Below are positions 1 to 8,509 of a stretch of DNA of 64,000 nt, piece by piece. Each line of letters starts with the position of its first letter. Position 1 is the stretch's first letter. The DNA lies in the NCBI GenBank assembly GCA_963739545.1, contig CAVUAT010000012.1, forward strand, positions 62,001 to 126,000. The letters run 5' to 3'. The notes beneath the pieces were generated by a model. The model searched no databases. It was not told the DNA's origin and saw only the letters and a list, made by a program, of their open reading frames with translations. The DNA comes from CAVUAT01 sp963739545 (GTDB lineage Bacteria > Actinomycetota > Thermoleophilia > Solirubrobacterales > 70-9). Both the position numbers and the translations under genes were made by a program.

Positions 1-789
1 GCCCCCGCCGGCCGCGGTGTTCGTCGCCACGATCGAGCTGTCCAGGAACCGCTCGCCCGCGCCCGCGGCCCGGACACCGCCGCCGGCGCCACCTGCCGCA
101 TTGCCCGCGATCGTCGAAGCGTCGATTGACAGCGACCGCGGGGCCGAAGCGCTCCAGCTCAACCCGCCGCCGTCCCCCGCGGCCGCGTTGCCCGAGAGCG
201 TCGAAGTCTCGATGCTGACTCCGCCCTGCTGCGCGACGATCGCGCCGCCGTCGCCGGCGGCCGCATTGGCACTGAAGGTCGAGCGCCGGACGACCAGAAG
301 CGGAGCGGACGCCAACTGCGCGACCGCGCCGCCGCCGCCTGCTGGAGCCCGGTTGCCCGTCAGGGCGGACTCCTCGATCGTCAGACGCGCATCCGCGTTT
401 CGGATCGCGCCGCCGCCGGCCGCGCTTCCGTCGCGGAGCGTCAGGCCGACGATCGTGACCGGTTGGCCTGGCGTCGTCACGTCCAGGTCGAAGATGCGCG
501 AGGCGCCAGATCCGCTGATGGCGAGCCGCTCGGCCCCTCGACCCTCGAAGTGCGTCTCGTCGGAAACGTCTAACTCGGACGCGAGCGGGATCGAGCCGGC
601 GAGCTCGGTCTTGAAGAGGATGCGATCGGACCCCACCTGGTCGTTCGCCTCGGCCACCGCGGCCCGCAGGCTCCCCTTCCCGGAGTCCGCGAGGGTCGAG
701 ACGGTGAAGGTGTCGGCAGACGCGGCTGCGGGAGCCGCCAGCGCAGCGAGGACCGCGAGCGCCAGCACGTGTCTGGGAGCAGACGGCAT
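1..789 (-). CDS. secreted parallel beta-helix (choice-of-anchor Q-like) protein, 3' end outside window
   Basis: The minus-strand frame is open from an ATG at 789 to the window edge, giving 263 codons with no stop. The first ~25 residues form a classical signal peptide (MPSAPRH, an Ala/Leu-rich core, then ASA before DTFTV). The opening after cleavage (FTVSTLADSGKGSLRAAV) is typical of secreted beta-helix proteins of the CSLREA/choice-of-anchor Q type. It is followed by degenerate ~25-residue repeats with G-GGAI and S-x-FS-NAA elements, as in right-handed parallel beta-helix folds. It is therefore probably an extracellular or surface protein; any polysaccharide-binding or enzymatic role is unknown. 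The 67 bp to the divergent gene at 856 must hold both start regions. The C-terminus and any anchor are not visible. Confidence 0.75.
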   Translation of the reverse strand, partial: MPSAPRHVLALAVLAALAAPAAASADTFTVSTLADSGKGSLRAAVAEANDQVGSDRILFKTELAGSIPLASELDVSDETHFEGRGAERLAISGSGASRIFDLDVTTPGQPVTIVGLTLRDGSAAGGGAIRNADARLTIEESALTGNRAPAGGGGAVAQLASAPLLVVRRSTFSANAAAGDGGAIVAQQGGVSIETSTLSGNAAAGDGGGLSWSASAPRSLSIDASTIAGNAAGGAGGGVRAAGAGERFLDSSIVATNTAAGGG

Positions 790-855
790 CCCCGACGAAG
801 CTAGAGGCTCCTCGCCGCCCGCTGCGGCCGGTTTGTTGCGGCAGACTGGCGAGCC

Positions 856-2343
856 GTGAACTTCGTCGACGACGTGATCCAGCGGTTCCCCTTCGGCAAG
901 CCCGCCCTGCTCACCATCGATGCCGCCGGCGAGCGGCGCGTCTGGCACTTCAGCGAGATGTTCGCGATGAGCGCCGGCCTCTCGGGTGCGCTGGCCGTAC
1001 GCGGGGTGCACCGCGAGGACGTCGTCATGACGCTCGTCGGCAGCCGCGTCGAGTGGGTGCTATCGATGCTGGCCTGCTTCCGGATGGGCGCCGTCGCGAT
1101 GCCATGCAATCCGCAGCTGCGGCGGAAGGACCTCGAGCTCCGCGTCGCGGTCGCGAAGCCGGTGCTCTGCATCGGAGAGGAGCGCTACCTCTCGGAGCTC
1201 CCGCCGGAGGTGCCGACCCTGGGCATGGAGGAGCTCGCCGGCATCCTCAACGAGGATCTCCAGCAGGAGCCGCCTGCCGAGGCCGCCGCCCTCGACCCTG
1301 CCGACCCGGCGTTGATCATCTTCACGTCGGGCACGAGCGGTGATCCCCGCGGAGTTCTCTACCCGCAGCGCTACCTGGCCGGCCAGAGCCTGCAGGCCGA
1401 GCACTGGTTCGGCGCCCGCGAAGGCGAGCTCGCCTGGTGCACCGCCGCGCCGGGATGGTCGAAGTCGGCTCGAAACATCTTCATCGCACCCTGGCTCTGC
1501 GGAGCCGCCGCGATGCTGCACGACGGCCGCTTCGACCCCTCCGAGCGCTTCGAGCTGATCGAGCGCGAGGGCGTGAACGTCCTCTGCCAGGCCCCCACTG
1601 AGTACCGGATGCTCGCCAAGCGCGCCGAGCTGCGGCCGATTCCGTCGCTGCGCCGCCTGGTCTCGGCGGGCGAGCCGCTCAATCCCGAGGCGATCCGGCT
1701 GTTCCGCGACAAGTTGGGCCTGCCGATCCACGACGGCTACGGTCAGACCGAGACCGGGGCGATCGCAGGCGGCCGACCGGGTGAGGACGACCCGGCGAAG
1801 GACGGTTCGATGGGAAGGCCGCTTCCAGGCATCGAGACCCGGGTCCAAGCGACCCCCGGACGCGAAGCAGAGGACGCTGCGCAACGTGTCGGCGAGTTGC
1901 AGGTGCGACCCGAGAGCTCGCCCACCTTCTTCGACCACTACCTGGGCGAGTCTCCATTCGACGGCGAATGGTGGCCGACCGGCGATCAGGTCCGCGAGGA
2001 CGACGACGGCTACCTCTGGTTCGAGGGCCGCGACGACGACATCATCGTCACCGCCGGCTACCGGGTCGGTCCCTTCGAGGTCGAGTCAGCCCTGCTCAGC
2101 CACCCGGCGGTCGCCGAGGCAGCAGCGGTCGCCCACCCCGATACCGAGCGCGGCTCGGTCGTGCGGGCGATCGTCGTCCTGCGCGACGGCGAGGGCTCCG
2201 AGGCCCTCGCCGCCGAGCTGCAGGAGCACGTCAAGTCAGTGACGGCTCCCTACAAGTACCCGCGCGTCATCGATTTCGCCGCCGAGCTGCCCAAGACCTC
2301 GAGCGGCAAGATCAGGCGCGCGGAGCTGCGCCGGGCTACTTGA
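856..2343 (+). CDS. AMP-dependent acyl-CoA synthetase (ANL superfamily)
   Basis: A 495-residue ANL-family enzyme that should activate a carboxylic acid with ATP and transfer it to CoA. Visible motifs in order are the P-loop-like A3 segment (IIFTSGTSGDPRG, about residue 155), A5 (YGQTETG, ~295), the hinge region (WWPTGDQ), A8 (YRVGPFEVE), and the C-terminal catalytic lysine in KTSSGKIRRAEL. The medium-chain (ACSM-like) subgroup is my best guess from the W-x-PG-WSKSARN region; the substrate cannot be read from the sequence. The GTG start at 856 gives a normal family N-terminus; the ribosome-binding site is weak. It may be transcribed with the MFS gene 88 bp downstream. Confidence 0.85.
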   Translation: MNFVDDVIQRFPFGKPALLTIDAAGERRVWHFSEMFAMSAGLSGALAVRGVHREDVVMTLVGSRVEWVLSMLACFRMGAVAMPCNPQLRRKDLELRVAVAKPVLCIGEERYLSELPPEVPTLGMEELAGILNEDLQQEPPAEAAALDPADPALIIFTSGTSGDPRGVLYPQRYLAGQSLQAEHWFGAREGELAWCTAAPGWSKSARNIFIAPWLCGAAAMLHDGRFDPSERFELIEREGVNVLCQAPTEYRMLAKRAELRPIPSLRRLVSAGEPLNPEAIRLFRDKLGLPIHDGYGQTETGAIAGGRPGEDDPAKDGSMGRPLPGIETRVQATPGREAEDAAQRVGELQVRPESSPTFFDHYLGESPFDGEWWPTGDQVREDDDGYLWFEGRDDDIIVTAGYRVGPFEVESALLSHPAVAEAAAVAHPDTERGSVVRAIVVLRDGEGSEALAAELQEHVKSVTAPYKYPRVIDFAAELPKTSSGKIRRAELRRAT

Positions 2344-2431
2344 GCAAGCCAGTCGCGCCCCTTCGTCCGCACCCACCGCGCACACCTCACCGCCTGACCG
2401 AGGGCGCCCGAACGGCGGCTAGGCTCGCCGG

Positions 2432-3634
2432 ATGCCGAGCGAGCCTGAGAACCCAGAACGAGGGCTGATCCGCAGGCGCCTGTACGACCTGCTCGGCCCG
2501 GGGTGGCAGTCGTTCGCGGGGATCTTCCTGGTCACCAACCTCGGCCTGCTCGCCGTCGGCGCGACCCTCCCGGTGATTCCGCGCTTCGTGAGCGAGGAGC
2601 TCGGCGGCACCGACCTCGAGGTCGCGATCGTCACCGGCGCATTCGCGCTGACGGGCATCGTCTGCCGTCCGCTCGCCGGCGCCGCCGCCGATCGCCGTGG
2701 GCGGCGGGTGACGGTGATCGCCGGCGCACTGCTCGCGGTGCTCGCGGGTGGGCTGCTCTTCCTTCCGGCGAGCATCCCCGGCCTGATCCTCTCGCGGCTG
2801 GTCCTCGGGACGGGCGAGGGAACCGTGTTCACGGCGGGCTCGGCCTGGGTCGTCGACATGGCGCCCAAGGAGCGCCGTGGGCGGATGATCGGCTTCTACG
2901 GCCTCGCGATCTGGACGGGCCTGGCGCTCGGTCCGCCCGTGGGCGAGGTCCTCCTGCGCGCCGGCGGCTACAACCTCGTGTGGGCCTTCGCCGTTGCCGC
3001 CCCTGCCGCGGCGGCGCTGATCGCCTCCCGCCTGCCTGAGGCCGTCACCCCCGGCGGAGGCGAGTCCCGCGGCCCGCTCATCTCGCGCGAGGCGGCGGGC
3101 CCGGGTGCCACCTTCTCGCTCGGCGTATGGGGCTTCGCGGCGGTCTCGGCGTTCATCGTTCTCTCCCTCGACGAGCGCGGGATCGGCCACGGCGCCGAAG
3201 TCTTCAGCGTGTTCGCCGCGACGGTCGTCGCGACGCGGATCGTCGGCGGCGGCCTTCCCGACCGCATCGGCGCCGCGCGTTGCGCCCTCGGGGCCGCCCT
3301 CGTCGAGTCGGTCGGCCTCCTTCTGCTCGGCCTCGCCCAGAGCCTGCCGGTTGCGATCGCCGGGGCGATGGCGATGGGCGCCGCGTTCTCCCTGCTCTTC
3401 CCCGCCCTCTCGCTGCTCGCAGTGAACCGGGTCGCACCCGAGCGCCGCGGGGCAGCGATGGGCACCTTCACCGCCAGCTTCGACCTCGGAATGCTGGTGG
3501 GCTCCGCGGTGGTGGGCGCTGCAGCGGCCGCCGGCGGCTACGAGGCCGCCTTCTACGTGGCGGCCGGGGCCGCGCTCGCCTGCGCGGCGCTGACGGCACG
3601 CTTCATTCGCGCCCCGGCGGTGCAACCGGCCTGA
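2432..3634 (+). CDS. MFS transporter
   Basis: A 400-residue integral membrane protein with about 12 hydrophobic segments and a major-facilitator layout. The loop between helices 2 and 3 carries RPLAGAAADRRGRR, the MFS motif A (G-x3-D-R-x-G-R-R), repeated in weaker form in the second half (GGGLPDRIG). It resembles the drug/arabinose exporter branch. The substrate is unknown. Its position after an acyl-CoA synthetase may mean it moves a small organic acid or lipid-like compound, but this is only context. Confidence 0.85.
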   Translation: MPSEPENPERGLIRRRLYDLLGPGWQSFAGIFLVTNLGLLAVGATLPVIPRFVSEELGGTDLEVAIVTGAFALTGIVCRPLAGAAADRRGRRVTVIAGALLAVLAGGLLFLPASIPGLILSRLVLGTGEGTVFTAGSAWVVDMAPKERRGRMIGFYGLAIWTGLALGPPVGEVLLRAGGYNLVWAFAVAAPAAAALIASRLPEAVTPGGGESRGPLISREAAGPGATFSLGVWGFAAVSAFIVLSLDERGIGHGAEVFSVFAATVVATRIVGGGLPDRIGAARCALGAALVESVGLLLLGLAQSLPVAIAGAMAMGAAFSLLFPALSLLAVNRVAPERRGAAMGTFTASFDLGMLVGSAVVGAAAAAGGYEAAFYVAAGAALACAALTARFIRAPAVQPA

Positions 3635-3779
3635 GGCGACGGGTGCGGTACAGGGCGGCGCACGGGCAGCGCCTGCGTACCCCGTTCGGAACAAAACGCC
3701 TGCTCGCGGCCCGATGCGGGCGCGAAGGCCCCGATACGCTGCCTGCAAGCCGTTCACCGACTGAGGAGATCTGAACCCG

Positions 3780-5165
3780 ATGGCCCAGACATCGACCGCC
3801 GCGGACTCCGCGATCGACCGCAAGCTGCTCAACAAGCTGACTGAGACTCAGATGGCGCGCTTCCGCGAGCACACGCCCGCCTCCGCTGAGTACTTCACGC
3901 GCGCCAAGAAGGTCATGCCGGGCGGCGTCCCGTCCTCGTTCCAGCTGAACGACCCGTGGCCCGTTTACATCGACCACGGCAGGGGCGCTGCCGTCTGGGA
4001 CGTCGACGGCGGCGAGTACGTCGACTTCCACAACGGCTTCGGCGTCATGTGCGCCGGGCACGCCAACCCGGTGATCGGCGAGGCCGTCAAGGCCCGCCAC
4101 GACGAGGGAACTCACTTCGCCGCGCCCACCAACGGCTCAATCGTGGTCGCCGAGAACCTCGCCCAGCGCTTCGGCCTGCCGCAGTGGCGCTTCTCGAACT
4201 CGGGAACCGAGTCGACCATGTCCGCGATCCACCTCGCCCGCGGGGCCACCGATCGCGACTACATCATCAAGGTCGAGGGGTCCTATGACGGCCACCACGA
4301 CGCCGTGATGGTCTCCTGCTACCCCGACCTCGAGGAGCTGGGGCCGCTCGAGAGCCCGCACCCGGTGGCGTTCGGATCGGGCTACCCGGAGGCGCTGGTC
4401 GAGCTGACGCGCCCCGTGCCCTTCAACGAGCCCGAGATCCTCGAGGGGATCTTCAAGGCCTACGAGGGCAAGATCGCCGGAATGATCATCGAGCCGGCGA
4501 TGATGAACATCAACATCATCCCGCCGAAGGAGGGCTACCTCGAGCGCGTCCGCGAGCTCTGCAACGAGCACGGCGCGAAGCTGATCTTCGACGAGGTGAA
4601 GACGGGCGCCACGATCTCATCGGGCGGCGCCACGAAGCGCTTCGGCGTCAAGCCCGACATGGTCTGCCTGGCGAAGGCGATCTGCGGCGGATACCCGGGC
4701 GGCGCGATCGGCATGACCGAGGAGCTCGGCGAGGTCGTCGCCTCCGACAAGGTCCACCAGATCGGGACCTTCAACGGCAACCCGCTCGTCATGGCGGCCG
4801 CCGAGGCGACCCTGACCAAGGTCCTGACCGACGACGCCTACACGAAGCTGGAGTCGACCAACGAGTCGCTGAAGGCTCGCTGCCAGGAGGTCATCGACAA
4901 GTACGGCCTCCCCGCCTACACGGAGGGCATGGGCGCCAAGGGCTGCGTGATCTTCGCCCCTGAGCGCATCTACGGCTACCGCGACTACCTGACCAAGGTC
5001 GACGGAGACCTCGCCACCCTCGCCTGGCTCTACCACATGAACCACGGCATCTTCATGACCCCGGGCGTCGAGGAGGAATGGACCCTCTCGATCGCCCACG
5101 AAGAGGAGCATGTGGACCGCTACGTGGCCGCCTTCGAGGCGTTCGCGAGCGACGTGTCTGCGTAG
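3780..5165 (+). CDS. class III PLP-dependent aminotransferase (glutamate-1-semialdehyde aminomutase-like)
   Basis: A 461-residue class III aminotransferase. The N-terminal portion has the family's PGG and WDVDGGEYVDF signature; FSNSGTEST is the phosphate-binding turn, LIFDEVKTG holds the cofactor-contacting Asp, and LAKAICGGYPGGAIG holds the PLP-binding Lys. The closest recognisable group is glutamate-1-semialdehyde 2,1-aminomutase and related aminotransferases. No haem biosynthesis gene lies nearby, and the extra N-terminus of ~45 residues suggests a catabolic or biosynthetic relative rather than HemL itself. A GAGGAG ribosome-binding site about 10 bases upstream supports the ATG at 3780. 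Confidence 0.8.
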   Translation: MAQTSTAADSAIDRKLLNKLTETQMARFREHTPASAEYFTRAKKVMPGGVPSSFQLNDPWPVYIDHGRGAAVWDVDGGEYVDFHNGFGVMCAGHANPVIGEAVKARHDEGTHFAAPTNGSIVVAENLAQRFGLPQWRFSNSGTESTMSAIHLARGATDRDYIIKVEGSYDGHHDAVMVSCYPDLEELGPLESPHPVAFGSGYPEALVELTRPVPFNEPEILEGIFKAYEGKIAGMIIEPAMMNINIIPPKEGYLERVRELCNEHGAKLIFDEVKTGATISSGGATKRFGVKPDMVCLAKAICGGYPGGAIGMTEELGEVVASDKVHQIGTFNGNPLVMAAAEATLTKVLTDDAYTKLESTNESLKARCQEVIDKYGLPAYTEGMGAKGCVIFAPERIYGYRDYLTKVDGDLATLAWLYHMNHGIFMTPGVEEEWTLSIAHEEEHVDRYVAAFEAFASDVSA

Positions 5166-5242
5166 CCGCCGTTTGTGCGCTGGGGACTCCCCGCGCATCG
5201 GCGAGTCCCCCAGGCTCCAGGTCGCGCGAGTAGCCTCAGCAC

Positions 5243-7270
5243 ATGGCCAACCGCCTAGCCGAAGAGACCAGTCCCTACCTGCTCCAGCACAAGGACAACC
5301 CGGTGGACTGGCGGCCCTGGGGCCCCGAGGCCCTGGCCGAGGCGGAGGCCGGCGACAAGCCGATCCTGCTTTCGGTCGGCTACTCCGCGTGCCATTGGTG
5401 CCACGTGATGGAGCGCGAGTCCTTCGAGGACGCGGACACCGCCGCCTACATGAACGAGAACTTCATCCCCGTCAAGGTCGACCGCGAGGAGCGCCCGGAC
5501 GTCGACGACATCTACATGGAGGCGGTCCAGGGCATGACCGGGCAGGGCGGCTGGCCGCTGACCGTCGTCCTGGACCCCGAGGGGGTGCCGTTCTACGGAG
5601 GGACCTACTTCCCGCCCGAGCCGCGGCACGGGTTGCCGAGCTTCCGCCAGGTTCTGGAGGCGACGGCCGAGGGCTTCCGCGGGCAGCGCGAGGAGCTGCG
5701 CGCGGCCTCCGACAGGGTCCGCGAGGGGCTGTCGGCGATCAGCCGGATCGAACAGACGAAGGACCCGCTGACGACCCAGCTGCTCGACGCCTCGGTCCGC
5801 GGCCTGCTCGCAAACGCCGACAAGCGCAAGGGCGGCTTCGGCGGCGCACCGAAGTTCCCCCCGGCCAGCACCCTCGAGTTCCTGATGGCGCGCGGCGAGC
5901 GCGAGCACGTAGGGCGCACCCTCGACGCGATGATGCACGGCGGGATCTACGACCAGGTCGGCGGCGGCTTCGCGCGCTACTCCGTCGACGAGTCCTGGCT
6001 GGTCCCCCACTTCGAGAAGATGCTCTATGACAACGCGCTGCTCGCGCGGGCCTACCTGCACGGGTGGCAACTCACCGGGACCGAGCGCTGGATGCGGGTC
6101 GCGCGCGACACGCTCGACTGGGCTCTGCGCGAGATGCACGGACCGGAGGGCGGCTTCCACTCCGCGCTCGACGCCGACTCCGAGGGCGAGGAGGGCCGCT
6201 TCTACGTCTGGGACGAGGAACAGGCCCGCGAAGCGATGGAGGGCGAGGGGATCGCGACCGAGGAGATCGAGCGGGTCCTCGGCTACTGGGGCGTCAGCGC
6301 GGCCGGCAACTTCGAGGGCCGCAACATCCTGCACGTTCCGCTTGGCGCCTCGGCCAAGCCCCCGCCCCACCTCGCCGAGGCCCGCCGCGTGCTGCTTGCA
6401 GCGCGCGAGCAGCGTGTGCGCCCCGGGCTCGACGACAAGCGCCTCACTTCCTGGAACGCGCTGATGATCTCGGCGCTCGCCGACGCGGGCGCGGCGCTCG
6501 GGCGCCCCGACTACCTCGACGCGGCCGCCGGAGCCGCCCGGTTCATCTGGGACGAGCTGCGCGACGACGAGGGGAACCTGCTCCGCACCTGGAAGGACGG
6601 CCGCGGCAGGCTGAACGGCTACCTCGAGGATCACGCCTTTCTGCTCGAGGCGCTGCTGCGGCTCTACGAGGCGACCCTCGACGTGCGCTGGTTCGACACC
6701 GCGCGGGAGACTGCCGACGCGATGATCGCGCGCTTCGCCGACGACGAGCGCGGCGGCTTCTTCACCACCTCGCACGACCACGAGCAATTGATCGCCCGCC
6801 GCAAGGATCTGGGCGACCACCCGATCCCCTCCGGCAACGCCTCCGCCGCCTACGGCCTGCTCCGCCTGGCCGCGTTGACCGGGGACGCCGAATACGAGGA
6901 GCGCGCCGTCGGGACCCTTCGCCTCCTCGCCCCGGCCGCCAGCCGCCACCCCGACGCCTTCGGCCACCTGCTCCAGGCGCTCGACTTCCACCTCATGCCG
7001 ACCATGGAGGTGGCGCTCGTCGCCCCGGCCGACGGCGAGGCGACCGCCGCTCTCGCCGACCTCGGCCGCGTCGTGCACTCCACCCACCGCCCACACGTCG
7101 TGCTCGCCGGCGGCGCCGCCGGCTCGGAGCGCCCCGAGCTGCTGCGCGACCGTCCCGCCGTCGAGGGCGACGCGGCAGCCTACGTCTGCGAGCACTTCGC
7201 CTGCAAGGCGCCGGTGACCGCGCCCGCCGAGCTCGAGGCGCTCCTGCGCGCGCCCGCCGGCCAGGGCTAG
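5243..7270 (+). CDS. thioredoxin-fold DUF255 protein (YyaL/SPATA20 family)
   Basis: A 675-residue member of the YyaL/SPATA20 family. It has an N-terminal thioredoxin-like DUF255 domain (residues ~1-165) with the family's LLQHKDNPVDW block and the CHWC active-site pair near residue 51, followed by an (alpha/alpha)6-barrel region like that of N-acylglucosamine 2-epimerase/glycosidase folds. The length matches the family. The biochemical role of the family is not established; a redox or sugar-related function is usually suggested. The start ATG at 5243 gives the standard MANRLAEETSPYLLQH opening. Confidence 0.85.
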   Translation: MANRLAEETSPYLLQHKDNPVDWRPWGPEALAEAEAGDKPILLSVGYSACHWCHVMERESFEDADTAAYMNENFIPVKVDREERPDVDDIYMEAVQGMTGQGGWPLTVVLDPEGVPFYGGTYFPPEPRHGLPSFRQVLEATAEGFRGQREELRAASDRVREGLSAISRIEQTKDPLTTQLLDASVRGLLANADKRKGGFGGAPKFPPASTLEFLMARGEREHVGRTLDAMMHGGIYDQVGGGFARYSVDESWLVPHFEKMLYDNALLARAYLHGWQLTGTERWMRVARDTLDWALREMHGPEGGFHSALDADSEGEEGRFYVWDEEQAREAMEGEGIATEEIERVLGYWGVSAAGNFEGRNILHVPLGASAKPPPHLAEARRVLLAAREQRVRPGLDDKRLTSWNALMISALADAGAALGRPDYLDAAAGAARFIWDELRDDEGNLLRTWKDGRGRLNGYLEDHAFLLEALLRLYEATLDVRWFDTARETADAMIARFADDERGGFFTTSHDHEQLIARRKDLGDHPIPSGNASAAYGLLRLAALTGDAEYEERAVGTLRLLAPAASRHPDAFGHLLQALDFHLMPTMEVALVAPADGEATAALADLGRVVHSTHRPHVVLAGGAAGSERPELLRDRPAVEGDAAAYVCEHFACKAPVTAPAELEALLRAPAGQG

Positions 7271-7278
7271 ATCCGGCC

Positions 7279-7988
7279 GTGGGGGAAGCTGCGCTCTGGG
7301 GGCTCGCCGGGGCATCGTCCCTGTTCATCGGGGCGATGTTGGGTGCGCGCCTCGGCCTTCCCCGCCACACGGTCGGGTACATCCTCGCCTTCGGCGCCGG
7401 CACACTCTTCAGCGCGGTCGCGTTCGAGCTGACGGACGAAGCCTTCCGGCTCGGCGGTGCCGATGTCTCGCGATCGGCCTCGCTATCGGCGCTCTCACGT
7501 ACTTCGCCGGGACCCTGCTGATCGGTGACGGCGGCGGGGAGGGCCCGGCGCTCCTACTTGGGGCCGTCCTCGACGGCATCCCCGAGTCAATCGTGATCGG
7601 GATCAGCCTGATCGCCGGTGGCGGAGTCGGGGTCCCGGTGCTCGCCGCGGTCTTCATCTCGAACCTGCCGGAGGGGATCTCCACCTCAGAGGAGATGCGC
7701 CGGGCGGGTCACGCGACTTCGAAGATCCTCCGCACATAGGCACTCGTATGCGCGGCATCGGCGATCGCGGCCGCGGTCGGCTACGGCGCTTTTAAGGGCG
7801 CCTCGGACGACATCGTGGGGCTCGTCGACGCTTTCGCCGGAGGCGCAGTGCTGACGATGCTTTCGGTGACGATGATCCCCGACGCCTACAACTTCCAGAG
7901 CGGCCAGACCAGGACGGCCCGCGGCGCCGTGGGGCTGCTCACGGTGCTGGGGTTCGCGCTCGCCTACCTCCTGTCCACACTCGAATAG
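7279..7988 (+). pseudogene. ZIP-family metal transporter, broken by a frameshift and an in-frame stop
   Basis: From a GTG at 7279 the sequence encodes a good ZIP N-terminus (hydrophobic helices, then VAFELTDEAFRLGG). The frame is lost at about 7462-7475, where one base appears to be missing. The next frame continues with GLAIGALTYFAGTLLIG, then DGIPESIVIGISL and NLPEGIST, which are the metal-site helices of the family. That frame has a TAG at 7737-7739, where ZIP relatives often carry an aromatic residue, and then runs to a natural end at 7988. Two independent lesions argue for a genuine pseudogene rather than one sequencing error. If translated, only an ~80-residue fragment would be made. 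The gene starts 8 bp after its neighbour. Confidence 0.8.
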
Positions 7989-7998
7989 AGTCGCGGCG

Positions 7999-8502
7999 AT
8001 GCCCGACTCGACAGAACAGGTGGCACGCGCCTACTTTGAGGCGATCGGCGACCGCGACCCCGCCGCCATGGTCGCCCTGTGGGAGCCCGGGGGGATCGAC
8101 CGCTTCGTCGGTCTCACGGAGCTTCGCGCTCCCGAGGGGATCCTCGACTGGTTCGGCGACCTGTTCGCCGCGATCCCCGACTTCTCCATGGAGGTGCTCG
8201 AGATCGCGACCGAGGGCCACAAGTCAGCGGTCCGCTGGCTCGCCACGGGGACGTTCGACGGGACGCGGCCGTTCGTCGGGCTGGAGCCGAACGGCTCCTC
8301 GGTGACGCTCGAGGGCTTGGACATGCTCACGGTCGCGGACGGGCGCATCACCGGCAACCAGGCGTACTTCAACGGCGCGGACCTCGCGCGCCAGCTCGGC
8401 GCGCTGCCGCCCGAGGGCTCGCTGCCGGACCGGGCGATGCTCGGGGCGCTGAACCTGGTGACGCGCGCCAAGGGCGAGCTCGCGAAGCGCCGCGCCGGCT
8501 GA
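7999..8502 (+). CDS. SnoaL-like/ester cyclase (NTF2-fold) protein
   Basis: A 167-residue protein whose first ~130 residues match the NTF2-like SnoaL polyketide-cyclase fold: VARAYFEAIGDRD, the W-x-PGG turn, IPDFSMEV, and a closing strand with GRITGNQAYFNG. Members act as small-molecule cyclases or isomerases, or have unknown roles. The ~30-residue basic C-terminal tail is not part of the fold. The gene runs toward glnA with an 7-bp gap between stops. The substrate is unknown. Confidence 0.75.
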   Translation: MPDSTEQVARAYFEAIGDRDPAAMVALWEPGGIDRFVGLTELRAPEGILDWFGDLFAAIPDFSMEVLEIATEGHKSAVRWLATGTFDGTRPFVGLEPNGSSVTLEGLDMLTVADGRITGNQAYFNGADLARQLGALPPEGSLPDRAMLGALNLVTRAKGELAKRRAG

Positions 8503-8509
8503 AAGCGCC

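Noticed and set aside
17..859. Plus-strand open frame at the left edge
   Set aside because: The opposite strand encodes a signal peptide and beta-helix repeats; the plus-strand product is low-complexity Ala/Pro/Ser.
5255..7315. Minus-strand open frame of 686 codons
   Set aside because: It is antisense to the DUF255 gene, which has clear family motifs; the antisense product shows none.
7462..7739. Programmed frameshift or stop readthrough in the ZIP gene
   Set aside because: No slippery site or downstream structure is evident, and two separate events would be needed.
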